A DNA stretch of 64,000 bases, from positions 124,001 to 188,000 of the forward strand of contig NZ_QOVG01000008.1 of the NCBI RefSeq assembly GCF_010119615.1. Reading direction: 5' to 3'. The notes under the pieces are model-generated. The model saw nothing but the letters and a program-made list of their open reading frames with translations. It ran no database searches and was not told where the DNA came from. Every line of letters starts with the position of its first letter. Within the stretch, counting starts at the first letter, position 1. The DNA is from Pseudoxanthomonas gei (GTDB lineage Bacteria; Pseudomonadota; Gammaproteobacteria; Xanthomonadales; Xanthomonadaceae). A program made the translations under genes and the position numbers. Of this stretch, positions 38,995 to 47,059 are shown piece by piece.

Positions 38995-39000
38995 ATTATA
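38995..39000 (-). promoter_or_regulatory. Candidate -10 element upstream of frr
   Basis: A perfect minus-strand TATAAT lies 34 nt before the frr start codon. No good -35 hexamer is seen at 16-18 bp, so the call rests on the -10 match and on the need for expression after the inserted transporter gene. Confidence 0.4.
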
Positions 39001-39047
39001 CGGGAGGTGGGCGGTTTATCCGGCCCGGCCCGGGTCCCGCCGGGCCG

Positions 39048-39962
39048 TCAATGCGAATGATGCGGCGCCGCATCGTGCAGGTCGTGTCCGCAGGCGAGGC
39101 CGCGCTCTATCTGCAAGGTTGCATGGTTGATGCCGAAACGCTGGTCCAGCGCATGCGCGGTTGCATCGATGAAGGCGTCGTGATCGTGGTCCTGCGCCCG
39201 CACCAGGTGGGCGGTCAGGGCCACTTCATGGGCGCCAAGCGGCCAGATATGCAGGTGATGCACCGCAGTGACGCCGGGTTGCGAGCTCAGGAACGCATTG
39301 ACCTCGACCTGGTCGATGTTGTCCGGCACTGCGTCCATGGCGGCATTGAAACTGTCGCGCAGAAGGCCGAAGGTGCCGACCGCGATCACCACGCCCACCA
39401 GCAGGGCGATGGCCGGATCCAGCCAGGCCCAGCCGAACGCCAGCATGCCGGCGCCAGCCAGCACCGCCGCCAGCGAGACCGCGGCGTCGGCAATCAGATG
39501 CAGGAAGGCGCCCCGCTTGTTCATGTCGTGGTTGTGCCCATCGCGCAGCAGCCAGGCCGCGCCCAGGTTCACGAAGATGCCGATGCCTGCCACCACCATC
39601 ACCGGGATCGCCGGAATCGATGGCGGCGCGCTGAAGCGCCGGATTGCTTCCCAACCCAGCGCGCCGGCAAACACCATCAGCAGGATCGAGTTGGCCAGTG
39701 GCGACAACAGCGTCGCGCGCCGCCAGCCATAGGTATGGCTCAGCGTGGGCGGTCGTTGCGCCAGCTTCGCCGCCCCCCATGCCAGGCCCAGCCCAAGCAC
39801 ATCCCCCAGGTTATGCAGCGCATCAGAGAGCAGGGCCAGCGAATTGGTATGGAAACCGTAACCCGCTTCGAGCGCGGTATAAGCCAGGTTGATCAGGAGT
39901 GCCCAGCCGAAAGCGCGGCTGGCCGATCCATGGGGCAGGTGGGGTGCGTGGGAGTGTGCCAT
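39048..39962 (-). CDS. Cation diffusion facilitator (CzcD/ZitB-like) metal exporter
   Basis: The 304-residue protein is a CDF-family transporter expected to export Zn2+ or a related divalent metal in exchange for protons. It has six hydrophobic segments; helix II carries NSLALLSDALHNLGDVLGLG with the metal-site HxxxD pattern, and helix V carries GAFLHLIADAAVSLAAVLAG. His-rich ends (MAHSHAPHLPHG and GHDLHDAAPHHSH) and an internal RDGHNHDMNK loop are typical of the Zn group. ATG 39962 is chosen over an upstream TTG. It sits between pyrH and frr, two genes that are normally adjacent. Confidence 0.9.
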   Translation of the reverse strand: MAHSHAPHLPHGSASRAFGWALLINLAYTALEAGYGFHTNSLALLSDALHNLGDVLGLGLAWGAAKLAQRPPTLSHTYGWRRATLLSPLANSILLMVFAGALGWEAIRRFSAPPSIPAIPVMVVAGIGIFVNLGAAWLLRDGHNHDMNKRGAFLHLIADAAVSLAAVLAGAGMLAFGWAWLDPAIALLVGVVIAVGTFGLLRDSFNAAMDAVPDNIDQVEVNAFLSSQPGVTAVHHLHIWPLGAHEVALTAHLVRAQDHDHDAFIDATAHALDQRFGINHATLQIERGLACGHDLHDAAPHHSH

Positions 39963-40167
39963 GGGCTCGAGCGTGACCAATGCGGACTGGCGGACACAAT
40001 TACATGCCCAGGTTGGGAGGTCGGTCGCTGCGCTTGCAGTGAAGTCGACGGCTTCGCCGCCCGCCTAAGGCTGATGGCCAATGGTCTAGTTGATCACTTG
40101 CTCTTCGCAGGCCGCGCGGCGGCCGACTTTACCCTTCGCAGCGCCGAAGGCGCTGCATCACCAGCCC

Positions 40168-40893
40168 TCAGCCCCGGCCTTTCACCAGCGTGCCGATATG
40201 CTCGCCACGCAGGATGCGCATCAGGTTGCCGGGCACCGACAAATCGTAGATACGCAAGGGCACGTCGCTGTCGCGGCACAGGGCGAAGGCGGCCGTATCC
40301 ATCACCTGCAGGTCGCGACTCAACACCTCGTCGTAGGTCAGCTGGTCGTAGCGCACGGCATCGGGGAACTTGCCCGGATCCTTGTCGTAAACTCCATCGA
40401 CCTTGGTCGCTTTCAGCAGCAGGTCGGCGCCAATCTCGATCGCCCGCAGCGCCGCGCCCGAATCCGTGGTGAAGAAGGGATTGCCAGTGCCTGCAGCGAA
40501 AATTGCGATGCGGCCTTTTTCCAGGTGGCGCACGGCGCGGCGGCGGATGTAATCCTCGCACACGTCGTTGATCTTGAGCGCGCTCATTACCCGTACGCGG
40601 GCGCCGAGCTTTTCCAGTGCATCCTGCATGGCCAGCGCGTTGATCACGGTGGCCAGCATGCCCATCTGGTCGCCGGTGACCCGGTCCATGCCGCTGGCCG
40701 CCAGCCCGGCACCGCGAAAGATATTGCCGCCGCCGATGACCAGGCCGATTTCAGCCCCTGCGTCGCGGGCCTCGATGATTTCGCGCGCGATGCGCCCGAT
40801 CACAGCCGGGTCGATGCCGTAGTCCTCGGCCCCCATCAACGCCTCGCCGGACAATTTGAGCAGGATGCGGCGGTAGGCGAGGGGAGCAGTCAT
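40168..40893 (-). CDS. pyrH: UMP kinase
   Basis: PyrH phosphorylates UMP to UDP and is feedback-controlled by UTP and GTP. The 241-residue protein shows [14 protein letters not shown] near the N-terminus, [17 protein letters not shown], and [20 protein letters not shown] followed by [13 protein letters not shown]. It is usually transcribed from rpsB-tsf; here about 7.8 kb of accessory genes on the opposite strand lie between tsf and pyrH, and a separate promoter is visible upstream. The 205-bp gap to the downstream transporter gene shows nothing recognisable. Confidence 0.96.
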   Translation of the reverse strand: MTAPLAYRRILLKLSGEALMGAEDYGIDPAVIGRIAREIIEARDAGAEIGLVIGGGNIFRGAGLAASGMDRVTGDQMGMLATVINALAMQDALEKLGARVRVMSALKINDVCEDYIRRRAVRHLEKGRIAIFAAGTGNPFFTTDSGAALRAIEIGADLLLKATKVDGVYDKDPGKFPDAVRYDQLTYDEVLSRDLQVMDTAAFALCRDSDVPLRIYDLSVPGNLMRILRGEHIGTLVKGRG

Positions 40894-40923
40894 GGGTGTC
40901 TCTGGCGTGGGGGAAGCAGGTAC

Positions 40924-40952
40924 ATTCTAGCCGAGGCCATACGGTACGTCAG
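40924..40952 (-). promoter_or_regulatory. Candidate sigma-70 promoter of pyrH
   Basis: On the minus strand CTGACG (40947-40952) and TAGAAT (40924-40929) are separated by 17 bp, with predicted transcription start about 23 nt before the pyrH ATG. Matches are 4 of 6 and 5 of 6 to consensus. Confidence 0.5.
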
Positions 40953-41145
40953 GCGAAAGGCTTGCATGAAGCGCGAAAACAGGCGACTCAGGGCAATGCA
41001 GGTGCCGCATGCTCCGATAGCCGCGCTGACGCCTGTGCCTCCAGTCGGCATGCGCTCCCAGAACGGTGCCGGCACGAGGTAGTCGCGGCCAGGAAGTTTT
41101 GCCGCGGCCACGGTATTGCCAGTCATCCATCATCAAGGAACCAAT

Positions 41146-41841
41146 ATGAGCGTGCGTACCCTGCAGGAATTCCTGGCGTCGTCGAAAGAAAAGGACGTAA
41201 GTGGCGATGCCTTCGAACTGGAAAGCCCACACATGCTGGAGGTGCGATTGGACGGCCTGGTGTGGGCCAAGGCCGGCTCCATGGTCGCGCGCAAGGGCAG
41301 CGTCAAATTCACCCGCCAGGGGATCCTGGAGCAGGGCCTGGGCAATCTGCTGAAGAAAATGGTCAGTGGCGAGGGCATGCAACTGATGAAGATGGAAGGC
41401 CAGGGCCGCGTGTACCTGGCCGATGCAGGCAAGAAGATCACCCTGCTGCGCCTCGGGGGCGAGTCGATATTCGTCAACGGCAACGACGTGCTTGCCGTCG
41501 AGTCAGGCGTCGAAAGCAGGATCACCATGATGCGCAAGGTGGCCGGCATGCTTTCCGGCGGCCTGTTCAACGTGCGCTTGAGCGGCAGCGGCATTGTCGC
41601 CATCACCTCCCATTACGAGCCGTTGACGCTGCCGGTGAACGCGCAGACTGGCCCGGTGTTCACCGATCCCAATGCGACCGTAGCCTGGTCAGGCGGGCTC
41701 ACCCCCGAGATCATCACCGATATTTCGCTCGGAACACTGCTTGGCCGTGGTTCGGGGGAAAGCGTGCAGCTGCGATTTGCGGGTGATGGATGGGTGGTGG
41801 TGCAGCCGTACGAGGAGGTGGTCTTCCAGGTCAAGGACTGA
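41146..41841 (+). CDS. AIM24-family protein
   Basis: The 231-residue protein belongs to the AIM24/DUF124 family of beta-sandwich proteins whose bacterial function is unknown. Family features are the Gly-rich central strands SGEGMQLMKMEGQGRVYLAD, LRLGGESIFVNGNDVLAVES and the C-terminal FAGDGWVVVQPYEE. No signal peptide or membrane segment is present. ATG 41146 has AAGGAA 5 nt upstream; 10 earlier in-frame codons are possible but lack a ribosome site. It is divergent from pyrH across 252 bp and ends at an intrinsic terminator, so it is a separate unit from the receptor gene. Confidence 0.85.
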   Translation: MSVRTLQEFLASSKEKDVSGDAFELESPHMLEVRLDGLVWAKAGSMVARKGSVKFTRQGILEQGLGNLLKKMVSGEGMQLMKMEGQGRVYLADAGKKITLLRLGGESIFVNGNDVLAVESGVESRITMMRKVAGMLSGGLFNVRLSGSGIVAITSHYEPLTLPVNAQTGPVFTDPNATVAWSGGLTPEIITDISLGTLLGRGSGESVQLRFAGDGWVVVQPYEEVVFQVKD

Positions 41842-41868
41842 CTTCCAGTGCCGTGTCGTAGTTGCCCC

Positions 41869-41895
41869 AAGCCGCGCGTTGCGCGGCTTTTTTTA
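41869..41895 (+). terminator. Intrinsic terminator of the AIM24-family gene
   Basis: A perfect 9-bp G+C-rich stem (41869-41877 with 41881-41889) with a 3-nt loop is followed by a run of T, 27 bp after the stop. Confidence 0.88.
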
Positions 41896-42023
41896 CTTGC
41901 GCGGGGTTTATTCGGCAGATTTCCTGGCTTGCACCAATTGTGGGAAAGAGGTGCCACATTGACCCGTGGACTGGCGCAATAAGTCATCGCAGTGACCAAG
42001 CTTGGCAAAGTTCCCCAACAAAT

Positions 42024-42039
42024 TGTGATAGACATCACA
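42024..42039 (+). promoter_or_regulatory. Perfect CRP/Clp-type operator TGTGA-N6-TCACA
   Basis: The palindrome TGTGATAGACATCACA matches the CRP/Clp consensus at all ten specified positions and lies in an unusually A+T-rich stretch 152 bp before the receptor start. In xanthomonads the CRP homologue Clp, a c-di-GMP-responsive activator, uses this site type. The surrounding 41896-42190 region contains no gene; a promoter is expected just downstream of the site, but its hexamers are ambiguous. Confidence 0.7.
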
Positions 42040-42190
42040 TTATCGGCATAATCTCACGTAACCCAATCCCAACATTTAATTAACCTGTTATTAAGGCGTG
42101 TGGCCAAAGTCGTAGGACCAAAGTCATGTTTTTCGGAGGGCGGGCCCGTCCGGACGTCCATGTGAAGTCAACCTGCAGCGGGGAATCACA

Positions 42191-45100
42191 GTGTCCAAAC
42201 GCACCTTCAATCGCGCGCTCCGGCGCAGCGCCCTTACCCTGGCGCTCGGCGTGTGCTTCAACTCCACCGTCTATGCACAATCCAATACCTCCGGCGCGGT
42301 GTTCGGCCAGGCCCCCCCGGGCGAGACCGTCCTCGTCGAAAACCCCTCCACGGGTTTCAGTCGTGAAATTTCAGTAGGCAGCGACGGAGCATTCCGAGTT
42401 TCGGCGCTTTCCCCCGGCACCTATCGCGTCACCTTGCGGCGCGCCGATGGTACGACCTCCACCCGCGAGGTCTCGGTCAATGTAGGCACGGGTGCCTCGG
42501 TGAACTTCGGTCCGGCCGGCGGTGGCGGGGCTGTCAATCTGGACGCGGTGACCGTGAGGGGCGTGCAGCTGGTCAACCCGATTGACGTTTCCTCGGTGGA
42601 ATCGACCACCATCCTGACGTCGGCCCAGTTGGAGAAGATCCCGGTGCCGCGCGATACAACGTCCGTGGCCCTGCTGGCACCCGGCACCGTGCGCGGCGAC
42701 AACGCCTTCGGCAACCTGGCGTCGTTCGGTGGGTCCTCGGTCGCCGAGAACCAGTATTTCGTCAACGGTTTCAACGTCACCAACTCGTTCCGCAGCCTCA
42801 ACTTCTCCAAGGTCCCCTTCCAGGCCATCGCTGAGCAACAGATCAAGACCGGTGGGTATGGAGCGGAATTCGGCCGTTCGCTGGGCGGGGTGGTCAACCA
42901 GATCACCAAGCGGGGCACCAACGAGTTCAAGGCCGGCGCCAATGTGTTCTGGTCACCCAATTCGCTGCGCTCGGACGTCGATAACGTCATCTATTCCAAT
43001 CCCCTGGAGGCCAGCGATTTCGGCACGTTGGCCGAAGACAACAGCAAGGACTCGCAGGACGAACTGGTTACGAGCGTATGGGCGGGAGGCGCGCTGGTAC
43101 AGGACCGGCTTTTCGCCTATGGACTGTTGTCGTACGGCAAAACCGATTCGGACACCTGGGGTGACAGGAATGCCTTCACCAACCGCAGCGGTACGCTCAA
43201 GAATCCGACCTGGCTGGCCAAGTTCGACTGGAACATCAACGACAGCAACAAGCTTGAACTCACCGCCTTCTCTGACAAGCAGGACACCGAGACCCGGGTC
43301 TACGCCAACACCCCGGGCGAAGTCGATCGCGGCGCCTATGCGGGGACCTTGTTCGATACCCAGGGCGGCGACAACTACGTGCTCAAGTACACCGGGTACC
43401 TGTCCGACAGCTTCACCCTGACGGCTTTGTATGGGCATGGTGTCTTCAAGCGCCAGCAGCATCTTGAAAATCCGGATGGTTCGCGGGTGACCTACAACGG
43501 CGACATCACCACCGCTTATACGACCAGCATCACCGGGACGACGGCCCTGGGTGGTTGCCCGGTGATCCTGGACCTGCGTCCCGGCTATCGCCAGGACATC
43601 ACCGGAACCTATGGCAGCTTCTGCAACCTGACCAATGGCGCCTTGCTGCAGGCCGAGAACAACGAGGATACCCGCGACCAGTACCGCATCGACGCCGAGT
43701 GGATCCTGGGCCCGCACCAGTTGCGCTTCGGCGTGGACATCGACAACTACGAATCGGTGGCAGGCGAGGCCAACGCCGGTGGCTGGCTGTGGCGCTATTC
43801 CACTCAGAACGGTCCCGATGGCAAGGCGCAGACGGGTGATGAAATCGACGTCGTCCGTCGGCAGACCACGGCCCGTGGCACCACCCTCGAGGTCAAGCAG
43901 CAGGCTTTCTACATCGAGGACAGCTGGAGCGTCACAGAGAATTTCCTGGCCTATCTGGGCGCACGCTGGGATACCTTCGAGAACCTGGATGCAAACGGCC
44001 AGGCCTTCGTCAAGATCAAGAACCAGTTCGGCCCGCGCCTCGGCTTCTCCTGGGACGTGAATGGCGATTCGACCTTGAAGATCTACGGCAATGCCGGCCG
44101 CTACGCGCTTCCGCTGACTCCCAGCGTCGCCGTTCGCGGCTCCAGTGCCTCCATCTACCAGCGCAGCAACAACAACCGTTTTTCCGGGGTCGATCCGGTG
44201 ACAGGCGCCCCGATCCTGATCGGTCCGCTTAATCCGCTGAACCTGATCAACGGTGAAGACGGCAACGCCCATGACCCGAACACCATCGCCAGCAAGAACC
44301 TGGATCCGATGTACCAGGACGAGTTCATCCTGGGCTTCCAGAGCGCATTGACCGACCACCTGAATTTCGGTGCGCGGGGCATCTACCGCAAGCTGAAGGC
44401 GGCCATCGACGACAACTGCGACTACACCGCCATCACCGACCTGGCTGATGCGGACGGGCTGGACTACACGGTGCCGAATCCGGGCTTCCCGTATTGCCGC
44501 CTGTTCAATCCGGGCGAGGACGCCGTCATCGTCACCGACCTCAACGGCGATGGTATCTACACCACCTACACGGTTGAGGGAGATCGCCTCAGCCCGCAGG
44601 CCAAGCGTTCGTACAAGGCGCTGGAGCTATTCCTGGACGGCAGCTGGGACAAGTTCTTCTTCCAGGCGTCTTACACGCTGGGCTACAACAAGGGCAATAC
44701 CGAAGGCGGCGTGAAGTCGGACATCGGCCAGGGCGACACCAATACCACCCAGGACTTCGACTATCGCGAACTCACGGTCGATACGGAAGGCTATCTGCCC
44801 AATGACCGTCGCCACGCCCTGAAAGTCTTCGGCAACTACGATGTGACCGACGAGTGGTCGGTGGGCGGCAACCTGCTTGTACAGACTGGTCGGCCAATCA
44901 ACTGCCTGGGCGTACTGGACCAGAATCCGCTGCTCCCGGAACCGGCTGGAACGGATCCGGACGGTGACGGCAATTTCGGCGAGACCAACTACTCGCCACA
45001 CCCCTACGGCTCCGGCTTCATGCGTTGCAGCAATTCACCCGACGGCGCCTCGAATGACGCCACCGTGTCGGCGGTCCCCCGTGGTACCGCGGGTCGATTG

Positions 45101-45325
45101 CCGACGACAACGACGTTCGATCTGAATGTGGCTTACCGGCCGTCGTTCGCGCCTGGCCTGCAGTTCAAGATGGACGTATTCAACGTGTTCAATACGCAGA
45201 AGGTCGTCGCTGTCAGCGACGTGGCTGAGGATTCGGCAACGGGCAATCCGTTGAATACCTACCTGCTGCCACGCGCCTACCAGGCCCCGCGTAGCGTCCG
45301 CTTCATGGTCCAGTACGACTTCTGA
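42191..45325 (+). CDS. Oar-like TonB-dependent receptor
   Basis: The 1044-residue outer-membrane protein has a signal peptide (LRRSALTLALGVCFNSTVYA, cleaved near residue 29), an N-terminal carboxypeptidase-regulatory-like beta domain (about 32-105; FSREISVGSDGAFRVSALSP), a plug domain (about 120-245; FVNGFNVTNSFRSLNFSKVP, then YGAEFGRSLGGVVNQITKRG) and a long barrel ending in Phe (RSVRFMVQYDF). This is the Oar/SusC-like layout. The ligand is unknown. GTG 42191 is the likely start, with a weak GGGGA site. A CRP/Clp palindrome lies upstream, and two TPR-sulfotransferases follow a terminator. Confidence 0.9.
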   Translation: MSKRTFNRALRRSALTLALGVCFNSTVYAQSNTSGAVFGQAPPGETVLVENPSTGFSREISVGSDGAFRVSALSPGTYRVTLRRADGTTSTREVSVNVGTGASVNFGPAGGGGAVNLDAVTVRGVQLVNPIDVSSVESTTILTSAQLEKIPVPRDTTSVALLAPGTVRGDNAFGNLASFGGSSVAENQYFVNGFNVTNSFRSLNFSKVPFQAIAEQQIKTGGYGAEFGRSLGGVVNQITKRGTNEFKAGANVFWSPNSLRSDVDNVIYSNPLEASDFGTLAEDNSKDSQDELVTSVWAGGALVQDRLFAYGLLSYGKTDSDTWGDRNAFTNRSGTLKNPTWLAKFDWNINDSNKLELTAFSDKQDTETRVYANTPGEVDRGAYAGTLFDTQGGDNYVLKYTGYLSDSFTLTALYGHGVFKRQQHLENPDGSRVTYNGDITTAYTTSITGTTALGGCPVILDLRPGYRQDITGTYGSFCNLTNGALLQAENNEDTRDQYRIDAEWILGPHQLRFGVDIDNYESVAGEANAGGWLWRYSTQNGPDGKAQTGDEIDVVRRQTTARGTTLEVKQQAFYIEDSWSVTENFLAYLGARWDTFENLDANGQAFVKIKNQFGPRLGFSWDVNGDSTLKIYGNAGRYALPLTPSVAVRGSSASIYQRSNNNRFSGVDPVTGAPILIGPLNPLNLINGEDGNAHDPNTIASKNLDPMYQDEFILGFQSALTDHLNFGARGIYRKLKAAIDDNCDYTAITDLADADGLDYTVPNPGFPYCRLFNPGEDAVIVTDLNGDGIYTTYTVEGDRLSPQAKRSYKALELFLDGSWDKFFFQASYTLGYNKGNTEGGVKSDIGQGDTNTTQDFDYRELTVDTEGYLPNDRRHALKVFGNYDVTDEWSVGGNLLVQTGRPINCLGVLDQNPLLPEPAGTDPDGDGNFGETNYSPHPYGSGFMRCSNSPDGASNDATVSAVPRGTAGRLPTTTTFDLNVAYRPSFAPGLQFKMDVFNVFNTQKVVAVSDVAEDSATGNPLNTYLLPRAYQAPRSVRFMVQYDF

Positions 45326-45365
45326 CCGCTTAGCAAAAAAGACAGTAGTCCTTCTCTCTCTTGTC

Positions 45366-45390
45366 GGCCGCCTTCGGGCGGCCTTTTTTT
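45366..45390 (+). terminator. Intrinsic terminator of the TonB-dependent receptor
   Basis: A 7-bp G+C stem (45366-45372 with 45377-45383), stable TTCG loop and seven T residues, 41 bp past the receptor stop. It would limit read-through into the sulfotransferase genes. Confidence 0.9.
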
Positions 45391-45453
45391 GCCCGGTTCA
45401 GCAGCGTGATGGTCCACGCGATATGCTTGGTCATCACCGATCGAACCGAGCCG

Positions 45454-47025
45454 ATGAACGAAGCGCTGGCGGCACATTGGAGCGAGGCGCGTCGCCATGA
45501 GGCTGCAGGGAACGTGCCTGCGGCCAAGGCGGCGTACGAGGCCATGCTCGGCATCGAGCCGATGCTGGTGGTTCCGCCGTTGCGACTCTCCCGGTTTGCC
45601 CAGGTCGAGGATCGCTATGTCGATTCCCGTGCGCACGCCTTGCAGGCAAGCCGCATCGCGTTGCTCACCGGCGCCGGCAAGGACGTGGGCTTCGTCACCC
45701 TGCGCCTGCTCTTCTTCGCAGAAGATGGCGAGGTGATGCGGGTCATCCAGGGGCTGGACTGGTCCAATGGCGAAGTGCTGAAGCAGGCAGCAGTGCTTGC
45801 GCAGCACCTCTGGCTGGTGGGGCAGCACCAGCAGGCGCTGGAGTTCCTGATGCAGGCTAGTAAGCGGGTACGCCCCGATGCGCGCTTGAGCTACACGCGG
45901 GCCAACGTACTGAGGTCACTGGGCCGGCTGGACGAAGCCACCGAGCATTACGAGTACGCCCTGCAACTCAGTCCATACGATCCCTATTTTCACTGGTCGC
46001 TGGCATACCACCAGGCTGCGGCTCCGCCAGGCGCGCGCCTGCCGCGGATCAAGGCTGCGCAACGCCAGCATCCATACGATTCCCTTGAGCAGGCGCACCT
46101 GCTGTATGCGCTGTTCAAGGAGCTGGATGGCATGGATGAAACAGACGCGGCCTGGAGTGCCTTGTGCGAAGGTGCAGCGCTGGTACGCGCGAAATTGCAG
46201 CATGATCCGCAAGCCGAGGCCAGTCAGTTCGAATACCTTCGGCAGGCGGTTCCGCCCGTTCCTGCGTCGCCTGTTCCGGCCACCAAGGACGGTCCCGTCC
46301 CGGTCTTCATAGTGGGCATGCCGCGCACCGGAACCACGCTGCTGGACCGCGTGCTGGGGAACCACCCGGACGTCGTCTCGGTGGGTGAGCGCAATGATTT
46401 CGACGCGGCCGTCAGTGAAGCTTCCGATCATTTTTTCAAGGGCGGACTCCGCGAGCGTGAATGGGAAAAGCTTGATGGAATGGATTTCGCCAAGGCCGGT
46501 GACGTCTACCTCAGGCGTCTGGGGGCCATGGCCGGCAACCACCGCTTCTTCATCGACAAGAATCCGCAGAACTTCTTCAATATCGGCCTGATCCTGCGCG
46601 CGCTGCCTAATGCGCGGATCCTGTGCATGCGGCGCGATCCCATGGACGCGTGTTTTTCCAACTTGAAGGAATTGTTCGAAGGCGGTGCGTATGCCTACAG
46701 CTACGCAGCCGAAGACCTGGCACATCACCATCGCGGGTTTTCTTCCTTGCTCAGGCATTGGGAGAATGCCGCGCCCGACCGGGTGCGCATCGTTGACTAC
46801 GAGAGGCTGGTGAAAGACGGGGTTGGGACCTTGCAGCTCGTGCTGGATTTCCTGGGCCTGGAGCCTGCTCCCGGCATGCTCGACATAACCCGTAATACGG
46901 CGCCGGTTTCCACAGCCAGCAGTTCGCAGGTACGGCAACCCATCCACGACCGGAATATCGGAGCCTGGAAGCGCTATGGGGCCCAGCTGGAGCCGCTGCG
47001 CCTGATGCTGGAAGGTGCTGCATGA
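45454..47025 (+). CDS. TPR-containing sulfotransferase, copy 1
   Basis: The 523-residue protein has N-terminal tetratricopeptide-like helices (about 1-250; HEAAGNVPAAKAAYEAMLGI and SLGRLDEATEHYEYALQLSP) fused to a sulfotransferase domain. The 5'-PAPS-binding loop is VFIVGMPRTGTTLLDRVLG at about 284-302, and the 3'-phosphate motif is in RILCMRRDPMDACFSNLKEL near 385-404. No signal peptide, so it acts in the cytoplasm. The acceptor (sugar, lipid, peptide or protein) is unknown. ATG 45454 is the first start that gives the helical N-terminus, although its ribosome site is weak. It follows the receptor terminator by 63 bp and precedes a paralogue by 34 bp. Confidence 0.87.
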   Translation: MNEALAAHWSEARRHEAAGNVPAAKAAYEAMLGIEPMLVVPPLRLSRFAQVEDRYVDSRAHALQASRIALLTGAGKDVGFVTLRLLFFAEDGEVMRVIQGLDWSNGEVLKQAAVLAQHLWLVGQHQQALEFLMQASKRVRPDARLSYTRANVLRSLGRLDEATEHYEYALQLSPYDPYFHWSLAYHQAAAPPGARLPRIKAAQRQHPYDSLEQAHLLYALFKELDGMDETDAAWSALCEGAALVRAKLQHDPQAEASQFEYLRQAVPPVPASPVPATKDGPVPVFIVGMPRTGTTLLDRVLGNHPDVVSVGERNDFDAAVSEASDHFFKGGLREREWEKLDGMDFAKAGDVYLRRLGAMAGNHRFFIDKNPQNFFNIGLILRALPNARILCMRRDPMDACFSNLKELFEGGAYAYSYAAEDLAHHHRGFSSLLRHWENAAPDRVRIVDYERLVKDGVGTLQLVLDFLGLEPAPGMLDITRNTAPVSTASSSQVRQPIHDRNIGAWKRYGAQLEPLRLMLEGAA

Positions 47026-47059
47026 AGCAGATGCGTACCTTCGTTGCACCGTCTTCCCG

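Noticed and set aside
40890-41126. 78-codon minus-strand open frame ending on the pyrH start codon
   Set aside because: The ATGA overlap is tempting, but the frame covers the predicted pyrH promoter, has no ribosome site and an unstructured, non-family translation.
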